A program made the translations under genes and the position numbers. A stretch of 47,100 nucleotides of DNA. It comes from Bacillota bacterium. GTDB lineage: Bacteria > Bacillota > Clostridia > Lachnospirales > Anaerotignaceae. Below the pieces are notes generated by a model. It was not told where the DNA came from. It made no database searches and saw only the letters and a list, made by a program, of their open reading frames with translations. The stretch covers positions 1 through 47,100 of the forward strand of contig JAHZDZ010000018.1 in assembly GCA_019422105.1 (NCBI GenBank), written 5' to 3'. Within the stretch, counting starts at the first letter, position 1, and each line of letters opens with the position of its first letter. Positions 16,925-25,622 of this stretch are shown piece by piece.

Positions 16925-17396
16925 TTATGGTAAAATAACGATAAATTATAGCGGAGAACCTCGAAACCTGTGGTTTCTCGGTACATTTGCTACGCAAATG
17001 GCCGCTTATGCTGTACACCTTAACAAGCAAACTTGCACAGTGTACTTTTTAAGCGCCTTTTTCTCCGCTTTTATGGTAAAATAACGATAAATTATAGCGG
17101 AGAACCTCGAAACCTGTGGTTTCATGTTCATCACTTTTGCCAGGGGCAAAAGCCGCCGCTGGGGCGTCCGGCTTTCTTGCCGGTGACCGGTACATTTGCT
17201 GCGCAAATGGCCGCTTATGCTGTACACCTTAACAAGCAAACTTGCACAGTGTACTTTTTAAGCGCCTTTTTCTCCGCTTTTATGGTAAAATAACGATAAA
17301 TTATAGCGGAGAACCTCGAAACCTGTGGTTTCATGTTCATCACTTTTGCCAGGGGCAAAAGCCGCCGCTGGGGCGTCCGGCTTTCTTGCCGGTGAC
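16925..17396. repeat. Tandem composite intergenic repeats, 209-bp period
   Basis: This non-coding array has three modules. Module A begins TTATGGTAAAATAACG and occurs at 16925, 17071 and 17280. Module B begins GGTACATTTGCT, contains the dyad CATTTGCTGCGCAAATG, and occurs near 16980 and 17188. Module C begins ATGTTCATCACTTTTGCC and occurs near 17124 and 17333. The second and third copies are 209 bp apart and almost identical; the first copy lacks module C. Diverged copies of A and B lie at 46900-47040. The short open frames across it are products of the repeat and not genes. Confidence 0.88.
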
Positions 17397-17598
17397 AAGC
17401 CTGTACCATCAGAGCGTTTCCATTTATTTTTGAAAATCTCTGCGGTAATGCCGAAATTTTTTGTATTGTTTAAAACTGACTATACCCGAACTTTGTAAAG
17501 CCCGCTTTTAGAAAAAAGTGGACAAAGGCGATAGAAAACGCGAATTTACGCGGCTTCTGCGGAATTTTATTTTTCGGCATTAAATTTAAAAATACCTG

Positions 17599-17629
17599 TT
17601 GACTCTCACGCTGCGTCATAGTTTAGGAT
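17599..17629 (+). promoter_or_regulatory. MerR-type promoter with 19-bp spacer and central dyad
   Basis: TTGACT (17599-17604) and TAGGAT (17624-17629) are separated by 19 bp, the overlong spacer typical of MerR-controlled promoters. ACGC-T-GCGT (17608-17616) is centred in the spacer, with further matching outer bases. The MerR/TipAS gene starts 28 bp downstream, so autoregulation is likely. Confidence 0.72.
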
Positions 17630-17657
17630 GGATTTATCAGGGACAGGAGGTATAAGG

Positions 17658-18506
17658 ATGAAAACAGTTAAGGAAGTGTCAAAGCTTACGGGTATCAGCG
17701 TACGCACCCTTCACTACTATGATGAAATCGGCCTTTTGAAGCCGGCGCATTTAAGTGAAGGGGGATACCGGCTTTACGACGGTGAAGCATTGGAGAGGCT
17801 CAGGCAGATACTGTTTTTTAAGGAGTTTGATATGCCGCTGAGGGAAATCAAAGCGATTCTGGATAATCCTGCCCTTGACAGAAACCTGCTTCTGGAAAAC
17901 CAGAAAAAAATACTGGTTTTGAAAAAGGAGAGGCTGGAGCGCATTATAGGCAGTATGGACGCTATCTTGAAGGGGGAAAACAGATTGGATTTCGAAGTGT
18001 TTGGCAGGGATGAAATAGAGAGACTGTACAGCTTAATTGCGGAAAATATGACAATAGAGCAGAGAGATGTTTTTATAAAGGAATACGGCAGCATGGAGGC
18101 GTTTAGAAGGCATTTTCTGGAAACGGCTGCAAGCGGAGAGGGGCAGAAAAATTTCGCCAAGGTGGTGGAGTGGTACGGAGATAAGGAAAGCGCCTTGGAG
18201 GCGGGAACAAACCCGGATAATGCAAAAATAATGGAGGCGTATACAAAACGGTGTGAAGATGTTCTGCTTAAATTGGCGGCCAAAACAGGAGAGGATGTCA
18301 GGTCTCATGAGGTAAAGGAAATTGTGGGAGAGCTTGATTTTGTCTTAAGTCAGCTCTATCAGATGAAGGATATGACAGCGTTTATGCTGGATATGTCCGA
18401 AAAATATATTCATAACAGGCAGATACAGGAAAATCTTGACAAGCTTTACGGCGCGGGATCCACGGAATTTATCGGGCGCGCCCTAGCAGCGTTTTACGGC
18501 AGATAG
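17658..18506 (+). CDS. MerR-family regulator with TipAS ligand-binding domain
   Basis: A 282-residue regulator. Residues 1-70 are a MerR winged helix (KEVSKLTGISVRTLHYYDEIGLLKPAHLSEGGYRLYD), followed by a coiled-coil linker (about 75-120). Residues about 140-280 resemble the TipAS antibiotic-recognition domain (YGSMEAFRRHF, YTKRCEDVLLKLA, and the FIGRALAAFYGR ending). Such proteins activate their own overlong-spacer promoter when bound to drugs or peptides. AGGAGG sits 7 nt before ATG 17658. It is the first intact gene inside the spoIVA element, followed by an effector-binding protein that may share its signal. Confidence 0.85.
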   Translation: MKTVKEVSKLTGISVRTLHYYDEIGLLKPAHLSEGGYRLYDGEALERLRQILFFKEFDMPLREIKAILDNPALDRNLLLENQKKILVLKKERLERIIGSMDAILKGENRLDFEVFGRDEIERLYSLIAENMTIEQRDVFIKEYGSMEAFRRHFLETAASGEGQKNFAKVVEWYGDKESALEAGTNPDNAKIMEAYTKRCEDVLLKLAAKTGEDVRSHEVKEIVGELDFVLSQLYQMKDMTAFMLDMSEKYIHNRQIQENLDKLYGAGSTEFIGRALAAFYGR

Positions 18507-18667
18507 ATTATACTGAGTAGTATTATTTTTTGAGTATACGCAGGGGGAAAAGAATGTGCGGCGGAAAACAGAGGGTATGGTTTTCTGCCGCTGGCTGAAG
18601 AGAAGCGGGGAATTTTGCCGTTTTGAGAAAACAGGCCATGCACAGGCCGGAATAAGGAGAAAAGGAT

Positions 18668-19141
18668 ATGGCGTACAGTTTGAAGGCAGTAACGATAAGG
18701 ACAAACAATACGGGAAAGGGCATGGCGGATACAGAAAAATTATGGGAAGACATCCTAAGCGGTAGAATTCCTCTGCTTTTTGACAGCGAGGGAGGCTTTC
18801 GGGAGGGTGTTTCTCCCGTATCCCGCTACAGCAATTATGAAAGGGATGAAAGCGGGGATTATGATTTGACCGTTATGGCGGTGTACGCCTCCTTCTTTCG
18901 GGAGATGGAGGAAAAAACCGCGCAGGGCCTTTACCGCAGATATTTTGAGACGGATGAAAACGGCGACATGGCCGTATGCGCAAAAAAGGCGTGGGAAAGG
19001 GTATGGTCTGACAAAAGGGAGGGTGTGATAAACCGTTCCTTTTCGGAGGATTATGAGAGTACCGTGCCAAAGGAGTATACGAAGGACGGGAAGGCGCACT
19101 GTTATTTATACATCGCTTTGCAGCCGGCCTTTTATGATTGA
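18668..19141 (+). CDS. GyrI-like/AraC-type effector-binding protein
   Basis: A 157-residue stand-alone protein that fits the effector-binding fold found in GyrI and at the C-termini of some AraC and MerR regulators. Supporting features are the VTIRTNNTGKGMADTEKLWEDI start, the SNYERDESGDYDLTVMA central strands and the C-terminal SEDYESTVP...LYIALQP strand pair. It has no DNA-binding domain. AAGGAG lies 8 nt before ATG. It may bind or sequester the ligand sensed by the adjacent MerR protein. The family assignment is from pattern only. Confidence 0.55.
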   Translation: MAYSLKAVTIRTNNTGKGMADTEKLWEDILSGRIPLLFDSEGGFREGVSPVSRYSNYERDESGDYDLTVMAVYASFFREMEEKTAQGLYRRYFETDENGDMAVCAKKAWERVWSDKREGVINRSFSEDYESTVPKEYTKDGKAHCYLYIALQPAFYD

Positions 19142-19242
19142 CAGGCTTTATGACGACGGTATGTGACAGAGGGGATGACGCTTTTTTTCGTTCAGCGGAA
19201 GGACGGAAGGGGCGTTTTTAGAGTATCAGAGGGGACTTGGCT

Positions 19243-19914
19243 ATGGCACGCAGAGACGGAAGGGGAAAGAAAAAACGGAGAAGAAGGAAGGGTTGTCTGT
19301 ATAAGCTGCTTTTGCTTATTTTAACGGGAGCCGTCCTTTTTATGGGGTATCGGTGGCTTGACGCCAACGCTTTTAAGGGGCTGCGGGTGGCAAGGCTTAC
19401 CAATACCGCTATGCCTGACTGGATAGACGTGCAGATAATTGATGTGGATGGGGCTTCAAGACGGGGTGAAAAGCTGGAGGATGTGAGAGATATTGTCGTT
19501 CACTATGTGGCAAATCCCGGAACTTCTGCCCAGAATAACCACGATTTTTATACCAATGCCGATTCTGAGACAAGCTCTCACTTTGTTGTGGGGCTTTCGG
19601 GGGAAATTATACAATGTATCCCCCTGGATGAAAAGTCCTCCGCCAGCAACTGGCGCAACAACGATACCATCTCCATAGAGGTATGCCATCCAGACGAGAC
19701 GGGACAGTTTACAGACAAAAGCTACAGCGCTCTTGTTAAGCTTACGGCATGGCTTGAAAAGATAAGCGGTCTGAAGGAGGATAATGTTATCAGACATTAT
19801 GATATTACAGGCAAAAAGTGCCCTCTGTATTTTGTGGAGCACGAGGATGCATGGAAGCAGTTTAAGGAGGATGTTAAGAAATACCGCAAGGAGGGGGAGC
19901 AGGTGAAAAAGTGA
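19243..19914 (+). CDS. Membrane-anchored N-acetylmuramoyl-L-alanine amidase
   Basis: A 223-residue protein. It has a very basic N-terminus (KKKRRRRKG), one membrane segment at about residues 20-36 (LYKLLLLILTGAVLFMGY), then an extracytoplasmic Amidase_2 domain with zinc ligands in IVVHYVANPG, RHYDITGKKCP (His and Cys) and the ISIEVCHPD core strand. It would cleave peptidoglycan stem peptides at the outer face of the membrane. I chose ATG 19243 (AGAGGGG 8 nt upstream) over TTG 19237. It is cargo of the spoIVA element. A role in spore cortex or mother-cell lysis is possible but unsupported. Confidence 0.85.
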   Translation: MARRDGRGKKKRRRRKGCLYKLLLLILTGAVLFMGYRWLDANAFKGLRVARLTNTAMPDWIDVQIIDVDGASRRGEKLEDVRDIVVHYVANPGTSAQNNHDFYTNADSETSSHFVVGLSGEIIQCIPLDEKSSASNWRNNDTISIEVCHPDETGQFTDKSYSALVKLTAWLEKISGLKEDNVIRHYDITGKKCPLYFVEHEDAWKQFKEDVKKYRKEGEQVKK

Positions 19915-20255
19915 TTCTCCTAATTTCCCGGCGGTCTTTGAACCCATAGAAAAAGCGGTAAAAATTCTTTCAGAGGAGAAAGCAAACCGGAAGAAGGACA
20001 GGCGGCGCAGCCGTACCTGTTTGAATTTGTGAGCAGACTGCAAGCCTCTCGCGGCTGAGTCCGTTTCCCTTAAGTGAAAATTCCTGACAGGCCGGGGCTT
20101 TGTATGTCTGATGGCTTTCGGGCAGATACCTTCGGGGGCGGTTTGCGGTTTATCATCGGATATATTTTGCTCACGGCCGTAAAAATGTCCTCTCAGCCGG
20201 CATTATTTTGGCGATAATCACGAATTTTGAAAAATAAATTTAGACACAAAGGCGG

Positions 20256-20284
20256 TTGACACCCCGTGAAATGTCGCATATAAT
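20256..20284 (+). promoter_or_regulatory. Consensus SigmaA promoter of the gcv operon
   Basis: TTGACA (20256-20261) and TATAAT (20279-20284) are separated by 17 bp, an exact housekeeping consensus. It lies directly before the first glycine riboswitch. Such a strong promoter implies that control of the operon is mostly at the riboswitch terminators. Confidence 0.92.
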
Positions 20285-20299
20285 AATTAAAAATGAATA

Positions 20300-20474
20300 T
20301 TCGGATGAAAAATTTGGGAGAGGTTACAGCTGTTTAAGTGTAACGCCGAAGGGGAAGACGCAATAAACTCTCAGGCAAAAGGACCAAATTTGGACGAAAC
20401 TTTGGAGAGGCTCATGCCACCGAAGAGGCAGCTATATGCTACATATAGTATCTTTCAGGTAAAAGGACAAAGGC
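20300..20474 (+). promoter_or_regulatory. Tandem glycine riboswitch, first copy
   Basis: Two glycine aptamers are visible. The first has GGATG..TTGGGAGAGG, CGCCGAAGGGG and CAATAAACTCTCAGGCAAAAGGACC. The second has ACTTTGGAGAGG, CCACCGAAGAGGCAG and CTTTCAGGTAAAAGGAC. These are the conserved boxes of the gcvT RNA family. Glycine binding normally switches downstream glycine cleavage genes on. It is followed by its own terminator hairpin and then by a second complete riboswitch. Confidence 0.95.
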
Positions 20475-20520
20475 GCATTAATAGAATAATTTTTTTTCTG
20501 TTAATATGCCTTTTATTTTT
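20469..20520 (+). terminator. Expression platform/terminator of riboswitch copy 1
   Basis: A 16-bp imperfect stem runs from AAAGGCGCATTAATAG (20469-20484) to its complement ending GCCTTT (20498-20513), with a T-rich tail. It overlaps the last base of the second aptamer stem, so ligand binding can compete with it. Confidence 0.82.
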
Positions 20521-20533
20521 TGAAAACTACATA

Positions 20534-20710
20534 ATTCGGATGAAGGATTTGGGAGAGACTGCATGAAACAGGTGCAGCGCCGAAGGGGAAGCCGCAATAA
20601 ACTCTCAGGCAAAAGAACCAAATCTGGACGAGACTTTGGAGAGGCGATAAGGCCACCGATGAAGCAACCCTGTCTATTACAGGGGAATCTTTCAGGTAAA
20701 AGGACAGAGG
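20534..20710 (+). promoter_or_regulatory. Tandem glycine riboswitch, second copy
   Basis: A second full two-aptamer glycine riboswitch with the same boxes: GGATGAAGGATTTGGGAGAG, CGCCGAAGGGGAAG, CAATAAACTCTCAGGCAAAAG, then ACTTTGGAGAGGCG, CCACCGATGAAGC and CTTTCAGGTAAAAGGAC. The variable loops differ from copy 1, so it is an old duplication or selected divergence. It sits upstream of gcvT. Confidence 0.95.
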
Positions 20711-20747
20711 CGTTTGAAACTTAGGTTAGTTTCAGATGCCTTTTTTT
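20708..20747 (+). terminator. Expression platform/terminator of riboswitch copy 2
   Basis: The stem AGGCGTTTGAAACT (20708-20721)/AGTTTCAGATGCCT (20728-20741) has a 6-nt loop and seven T residues. It is the second conditional stop before gcvT. Confidence 0.88.
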
Positions 20748-20812
20748 CGTAGCTTTCCAAAGGATTTTCACAGTCAGTATGAAACCGTTAAAATGGAGAA
20801 GGAGATGTGGTT

Positions 20813-21907
20813 ATGGAATTAAAAACACCCTTATATGAGACACATGTGAAGTACAAAGGCAAAATAGTGCCCTTTGCCGGCTATCTTCTGCCGGTGCAGT
20901 ATGAAAGCGGCGTCATAGCAGAGCACATGGCGGTGCGCACAAAGGCGGGGCTTTTTGATGTATCCCATATGGGAGAGGTAATGTGTACGGGAAGCGACGC
21001 CCTGAAAAACCTGAATCGGATAATGACCAATGATTTTACAAACATGACCGACGGCCAGGCCAGATACAGCCCCATGTTAAACGAGGAGGGCGGCGTGGTT
21101 GACGATTTGATTGTCTACAAATACAGCGACGGCAAATACCTTATTGTTGTCAATGCGTCCAACAGAGAAAAGGATTTTGAGTGGATGAAGGCTCATCAGG
21201 AGGGGGACGTGAAATTTGAGGATATTTCCGATTCTGTAGCACAGATTGCCCTCCAGGGACCGAAAGCGCTTGAAATATTAAAACGTGTCGCAGAGGAGAA
21301 ATATATCCCCGAAAAATACTATACCTGTATCTTCGACGGTGTTGTCTGCGGGATAAAATGCATTGTATCCCAGACGGGCTACACAGGGGAGGACGGCTTT
21401 GAGCTTTACATGGCAAGCGCGGACGCCCCAAAAATGTGGGACGCTCTTTTGGAGGCGGGACGTGATTTGGGCCTGATTCCCTGCGGCCTGGGCGCCAGGG
21501 ATACCTTAAGGCTGGAGGCTTCCATGCCCCTTTACGGACATGAGATGGATGACACCATAGACCCACTGACAACAGGACTTGGCTTTGCGGTGAAAATGAA
21601 AAAGGATGACTTTATCGGCAAAACCGCTGTTGAGGCGAGAAAGCCGCTGCAAAAAAAGAGAGTGGGACTGAAGGTTACAGGACGGGGCATTGTCAGAGAG
21701 CATGAAAAGGTGTTTGCAGGGGACAGAGAAATCGGCATGACAACCAGCGGCACACACTGTCCTTATCTGGGATACCCGGCTGCTATGGCTATTCTGGATG
21801 TGGAATACGCAGAAATCGGCACAGAGGTTGAGGCAGAGGTAAGAGGAAGAAGAGTCAAGGCCGAAGTGGTCGCACTGCCGTTTTATAAAAAAGGCCAGGC
21901 GAAATAG
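20813..21907 (+). CDS. gcvT: Glycine cleavage system T protein (aminomethyltransferase)
   Basis: A 364-residue folate enzyme that takes the aminomethyl group from lipoyl-GcvH and releases ammonia and 5,10-methylene-tetrahydrofolate. The features match the family: TPLYETHVKYKGKIVPFAGYLLPVQY at the N-terminus, LFDVSHMGEV, DDLIVYK with the conserved Asp, SQTGYTGEDGFELY, and GLGARDTLRLEASMPLYGHE. I chose ATG 20813 with AAGGAG 8 nt upstream; the GTG at 20807 is too close to it. It is the first gene behind the double riboswitch and is separated from gcvH by an unusual 488 bp. Confidence 0.96.
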   Translation: MELKTPLYETHVKYKGKIVPFAGYLLPVQYESGVIAEHMAVRTKAGLFDVSHMGEVMCTGSDALKNLNRIMTNDFTNMTDGQARYSPMLNEEGGVVDDLIVYKYSDGKYLIVVNASNREKDFEWMKAHQEGDVKFEDISDSVAQIALQGPKALEILKRVAEEKYIPEKYYTCIFDGVVCGIKCIVSQTGYTGEDGFELYMASADAPKMWDALLEAGRDLGLIPCGLGARDTLRLEASMPLYGHEMDDTIDPLTTGLGFAVKMKKDDFIGKTAVEARKPLQKKRVGLKVTGRGIVREHEKVFAGDREIGMTTSGTHCPYLGYPAAMAILDVEYAEIGTEVEAEVRGRRVKAEVVALPFYKKGQAK

Positions 21908-22395
21908 AATTGCTTTTCATTTTCCGTGAAATAGACAGGCGTTTGTTTTTCCTCTGCTTTGGAGGAGAATAAATGCTTCCGGCTCTGCTATTTGAAAGGC
22001 TGCCGGAGAGAAGTACCTAAAAAAAGATCATTCCGAAGGGGTTTCGGGCTGTCAATAAAGTAAAAACATATTGCCCCGTCTTTGCGGGGAGTCAGCTATT
22101 CGTTTTGATGCGGAGAGCTTCGGTTTTTCAAAAGCTGCGGCAGAACCGTTCAAAAGGGGCGGCTGAGGTTTTTGGCAGACTGACGGCTTCACAGAGCGCC
22201 TTCGATGATGCAGTACGCTAGTTGGCGTATATATAGATACTTTAACCGATTCGGGAGGCCTCAGGCCTTTGCGGGAGGAGGCAACGGATGAATAAGGCTT
22301 CGTATGATGCCGTCGGTTATAAATAAATTTGCTTTGCAAATTTATGAATAGTCTTGATAAATGAAACTAACCACTTAAACAATCAGGAGGTATGA
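21908..22395. other. Non-coding gap between gcvT and gcvH
   Basis: These 488 bp hold no convincing gene. Several short hairpins are present: CCCCG/CGGGG near 22074-22089, GGCCT/AGGCC near 22257-22268, and TAAATTTGC/GCAAATTTA near 22325-22345. None has a T tail. The TTTGC/GCAAA type dyad resembles the intergenic repeats elsewhere in the window, so it may be a decayed insertion. Whether gcvH is transcribed through from gcvT cannot be judged. Confidence 0.5.
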
Positions 22396-22788
22396 ATGAT
22401 GAATTTTCCAGGCGAGCTTATGTACACAAAATCACATGAATGGGTAAAATTTGTGGATGAAACAACAGCAATTGTAGGCTTATCCGACTATGCACAGCAG
22501 GAGCTGGGCGATCTTGTTTTTGTAAATCTTCCAGAGATTGACGACGAGGTTTCTATGGGCGCAAGCTTCTCGGACGTGGAGTCCGTGAAGGCCGTTTCCG
22601 ATGTTTACAGTCCTTTTACAGGCGTTGTTGCAGAAATCAATGAGGAGCTTTTGGACAGTCCTCAGCTTATCAACGAAACCCCTTATGACGCTTGGTTTAT
22701 CAAGGTAAGCGGCATCAGTGAGAAGGAAGAGCTTCTGGACGCTGCAGCGTACGAGGCGTTTGTGAAAGAGGAAGAGGCCGCTAAATAA
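22396..22788 (+). CDS. gcvH: Glycine cleavage system H protein (lipoyl carrier)
   Basis: A 130-residue carrier that shuttles the aminomethyl group between P, T and L proteins on a lipoyl arm. The lipoyl-lysine is K65 in VESVKAVSD, and KSHEWV near the N-terminus and SPFTGVVAEIN are family hallmarks. AGGAGG (22385-22390) suits either of two adjacent ATGs at 22396 and 22399. It stands 38 bp before gcvPA. Confidence 0.96.
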   Translation: MMNFPGELMYTKSHEWVKFVDETTAIVGLSDYAQQELGDLVFVNLPEIDDEVSMGASFSDVESVKAVSDVYSPFTGVVAEINEELLDSPQLINETPYDAWFIKVSGISEKEELLDAAAYEAFVKEEEAAK

Positions 22789-22826
22789 TAAAGCCTTGAC
22801 ACCCCAAATGAAGAGGAGGGAAAAAA

Positions 22827-24155
22827 ATGGGTTCTTATATTTCCACAACCCCAAAGGAAAGGGAGGAAATGCTTGCGGCCTGCGGCCAGAAAAGCATAGA
22901 CGGCTTATTTGCCCACATTCCGGAGGAAGTAAAAATAAAGGGCGGTCTTGCCATTGCGCCGGGACTGTCTGAAATGGAAGTTAAAAGCGTGATGGAGAAC
23001 ATGGCGGGGAAAAATATTGTCTTTCCGCATATTTTCCGCGGCGCAGGCGCTTATAACCACTACATACCGTCTATTGTAAAAAGCGTAGTCAATAAAGAGG
23101 AATTTCTGACGGCCTATACCCCGTATCAGGCGGAAATCAGCCAGGGTATTCTGCAGTCTATTTTTGAATACCAGACTATGATTTGCCTTCTTACGGGAAT
23201 GGATGCCTCAAACGCCTCTGTCTATGACGGCGCTTCCGCTGCGGCGGAGGCTGTGGGGATGTGCAAGGACAGAAAGAGGGTAAAGGCATATGTTTCCGCC
23301 ACAAGCCATCCGGACGTTATCCGCACCATAAAAACCTACTGCTTCGGCAGCGATACGCAAGTGGAAATCATTCCTGAAAAGAACGGAAAAACCGATATGG
23401 AGGCTCTTGAAAAAGCGCTGGATGCACAGTCTGCCTGCTTCTATGTTCAGCAGCCTAATTTCTACGGACAGATAGAGGATTGTACTAAAATCGGTGAAAT
23501 TGTGCACAATGCGGGGGCAAAATTTATTATGGGCGTTAATCCCATTGCCATGGCGGTTTTAAAGACGCCGGCGGAATGCGGCGCCGATATTGCCGTTGGC
23601 GACGGCCAGCCTTTGGGTATGTCACTGGCCTTCGGCGGGCCTTATCTTGGCTTTATGGCGGCGGTGAAGGCAATGGCCAGAAAGCTTCCGGGAAGAATCG
23701 TGGGTGAGACGAAGGATGTTGACGGCAGAAGGGCATATGTTCTGACCCTTCAGGCAAGAGAGCAGCATATACGCCGTGAGAAGGCATCCTCCAACATCTG
23801 CTCCAATCAGGCGCTGTGCGCTATGACCGCTTCCGTTTACCTGACAAGCATGGGAGCGAAGGGGCTCACAGACGCTGCCACACTGTGTCTGTCAAAAGCG
23901 AAGTATTTTGCACAGAGGCTTGGAGAAATCGGCTTTGCGTTAAAATTTGACGGAGAGTTCTTCCATGAATTTGTAACCACTTGTCCCGGGAACACGGATA
24001 AGGTTCTGAGAGCATTGGAGGATAAGGGGATTCTTGGCGGCTATCCTGTGAAAATAGGAGATGACGAATGTATTCTCTGGTGTACGACGGAAAAGAACAC
24101 CAAAGAGGAAATGGATATGGTAATTGCAGTGTTGAAGGAGGTGTGCGGCAAATGA
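22827..24155 (+). CDS. gcvPA: Glycine dehydrogenase (decarboxylating) subunit 1
   Basis: A 442-residue alpha subunit of the split P protein, which decarboxylates glycine on PLP and loads GcvH. Family features: YISTTPKEREEML at the start, HIFRGAGAYNHYIPS, YTPYQAEISQGILQSIFEYQT, SVYDGASAAAEA, and the C-terminal REQHIRREKASSNICSNQALCA. This subunit lacks the PLP lysine, which the beta subunit supplies. A two-subunit P protein is typical of Firmicutes. The gene overlaps gcvPB by 4 bp (ATGA). Confidence 0.96.
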   Translation: MGSYISTTPKEREEMLAACGQKSIDGLFAHIPEEVKIKGGLAIAPGLSEMEVKSVMENMAGKNIVFPHIFRGAGAYNHYIPSIVKSVVNKEEFLTAYTPYQAEISQGILQSIFEYQTMICLLTGMDASNASVYDGASAAAEAVGMCKDRKRVKAYVSATSHPDVIRTIKTYCFGSDTQVEIIPEKNGKTDMEALEKALDAQSACFYVQQPNFYGQIEDCTKIGEIVHNAGAKFIMGVNPIAMAVLKTPAECGADIAVGDGQPLGMSLAFGGPYLGFMAAVKAMARKLPGRIVGETKDVDGRRAYVLTLQAREQHIRREKASSNICSNQALCAMTASVYLTSMGAKGLTDAATLCLSKAKYFAQRLGEIGFALKFDGEFFHEFVTTCPGNTDKVLRALEDKGILGGYPVKIGDDECILWCTTEKNTKEEMDMVIAVLKEVCGK

Positions 24156-25585
24156 AATTAGTATTTGAAAAAAGCGTAGAGGGCAGGGGCCTCAGCCTTC
24201 TTCCGCCATGCGATGTTCCCGTTTATGAACTGAAAGCGGAAATGCGGAAGCTGCCTCTTCACCTGCCGCAGCTTTCCGAAAACGATATCAGCAGACATTA
24301 CACAGAGTGTGCGAAGAGAACCCACGGCGTCAACGACGGATTTTATCCCCTTGGCTCCTGCACCATGAAATACAACCCGAAGGTAAACGAGGAGGCGGCT
24401 TCCCTGCCGGGCTTTACGTCGGTTCATCCCTTGCAGCCCGCCTATTCTGTACAGGGTGCCATGGAGGTTTTGAAGAAGGCGGAGGAGAGCCTGTGCGAGA
24501 TTACGGGCATGGACGCTATGTCCTTTCAGCCGGCGGCAGGCGCACACGGCGAGTTTACGGGCCTTTTACTGATCAAGGCATACCATGAGGACAGAGGCGA
24601 TTTCAAGCGCAAGAAAATAATTGTACCGGATTCCGCCCATGGCACAAATCCTGCCAGTGCAACAATGGCGGGCTTTACGGTAGTGAGCATTCCATCCCGC
24701 GGGGACGGATGTGTTGATCTTGAAAAGCTGCGGGAGGCTGTGGGGGAGGATACAGCGGGCTTAATGCTGACAAACCCCAACACAGTCGGTTTATTCGACA
24801 AAAATATACTGGAAATTACCAAAATTGTACATGATGCAGGGGGACTTAACTATTACGACGGTGCAAACCTGAATGCGGTGATGGGTATTGTACGCCCGGG
24901 CGATATGGGCTTTGACGTCATCCACCTGAATTTGCACAAGACCTTCTCCACCCCTCACGGCGGCGGCGGCCCGGGAAGCGGCCCGGTAGGCTGCAAGGCG
25001 CTTTTGACGCCATTTCTGCCGAATCCGAGGGTATGCGGGGAAGAGGGAAGCTATGCTTTTTCTGAGAGCGCCAAGAGCATTGGCAGTGTAAAGGAATTCT
25101 ACGGCAACTTCCTTGTGGTGGTAAAGGCTTTGACCTATATCCTTACACTGGGAAGGGAAGGCATCCCCGAGGTTTCCCAAAATGCTGTGCTCAATGCCAA
25201 TTATATGATGAATCAGCTGAAGGATATTTATGATATGGCCTATGACGAAATCTGCATGCATGAGTTTGTCATGGATATTGGAAGCCTGAAGAGCAAAGCC
25301 GGCGTAAACGCTATGGATATTGCCAAGGGACTTTTGGATAACGGCATCCATCCGCCAACCATGTATTTCCCTCTGATAGTTCATGAGGCGTTAATGGTTG
25401 AGCCGACGGAAACGGAGTCCAAGGAGACGCTGGATGAGGCAGTCGCTGTATTCAGAAAGCTCTATGAGACAGCTCTGACAGATCCGCAGGCCCTTCACAA
25501 TGCGCCGCTTCATACACCTGTCAGAAGACTTGACGAGGTGGGAGCAGCCAGAAATCCAAAGCTGAAATTTGATTTTGAGTCTTAA
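24152..25585 (+). CDS. gcvPB: Glycine dehydrogenase (decarboxylating) subunit 2
   Basis: A 477-residue beta subunit holding the PLP site, with lysine K263 in LNLHKTFSTPHGGGGPGSGP. Other landmarks are FYPLGSCTMKYNPKVNE, FQPAAGAHGEFTGLL, PDSAHGTNPASA and TNPNTVGLFD. I chose ATG 24152, which overlaps the gcvPA stop and has GAAGGAGG upstream; a longer in-frame opening from 24068 lies inside gcvPA. A GC-rich hairpin follows the gene. Confidence 0.97.
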   Translation: MKLVFEKSVEGRGLSLLPPCDVPVYELKAEMRKLPLHLPQLSENDISRHYTECAKRTHGVNDGFYPLGSCTMKYNPKVNEEAASLPGFTSVHPLQPAYSVQGAMEVLKKAEESLCEITGMDAMSFQPAAGAHGEFTGLLLIKAYHEDRGDFKRKKIIVPDSAHGTNPASATMAGFTVVSIPSRGDGCVDLEKLREAVGEDTAGLMLTNPNTVGLFDKNILEITKIVHDAGGLNYYDGANLNAVMGIVRPGDMGFDVIHLNLHKTFSTPHGGGGPGSGPVGCKALLTPFLPNPRVCGEEGSYAFSESAKSIGSVKEFYGNFLVVVKALTYILTLGREGIPEVSQNAVLNANYMMNQLKDIYDMAYDEICMHEFVMDIGSLKSKAGVNAMDIAKGLLDNGIHPPTMYFPLIVHEALMVEPTETESKETLDEAVAVFRKLYETALTDPQALHNAPLHTPVRRLDEVGAARNPKLKFDFES

Positions 25586-25596
25586 TATGCTTATTC

Positions 25597-25622
25597 CTGT
25601 ACCGCTGGAAACGGCGGTACAG
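25597..25622 (+). terminator. Hairpin downstream of gcvPB
   Basis: CTGTACCGC (25597-25605) pairs with GCGGTACAG (25614-25622) across an 8-nt loop. Only a short T stretch follows, so it may be a weak terminator or a 3-prime stabilising hairpin. The rest of 25623-26030 is AT-rich, and I see no gene in it. Confidence 0.5.

Noticed and set aside
16925..17396. CRISPR array
   Set aside because: Repeat units are about 150-209 bp, composite and nearly contiguous, without short spacers of uniform length and without cas genes.
16699..17433. Short open frames on both strands across the repeat array
   Set aside because: They are repeated translations of the same non-coding repeat, lack ribosome binding sites and show no recognisable protein motif.
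18556..18765. 69-residue open frame upstream of the effector-binding gene
   Set aside because: It overlaps the better supported gene at 18668 in another frame and has no ribosome binding site.
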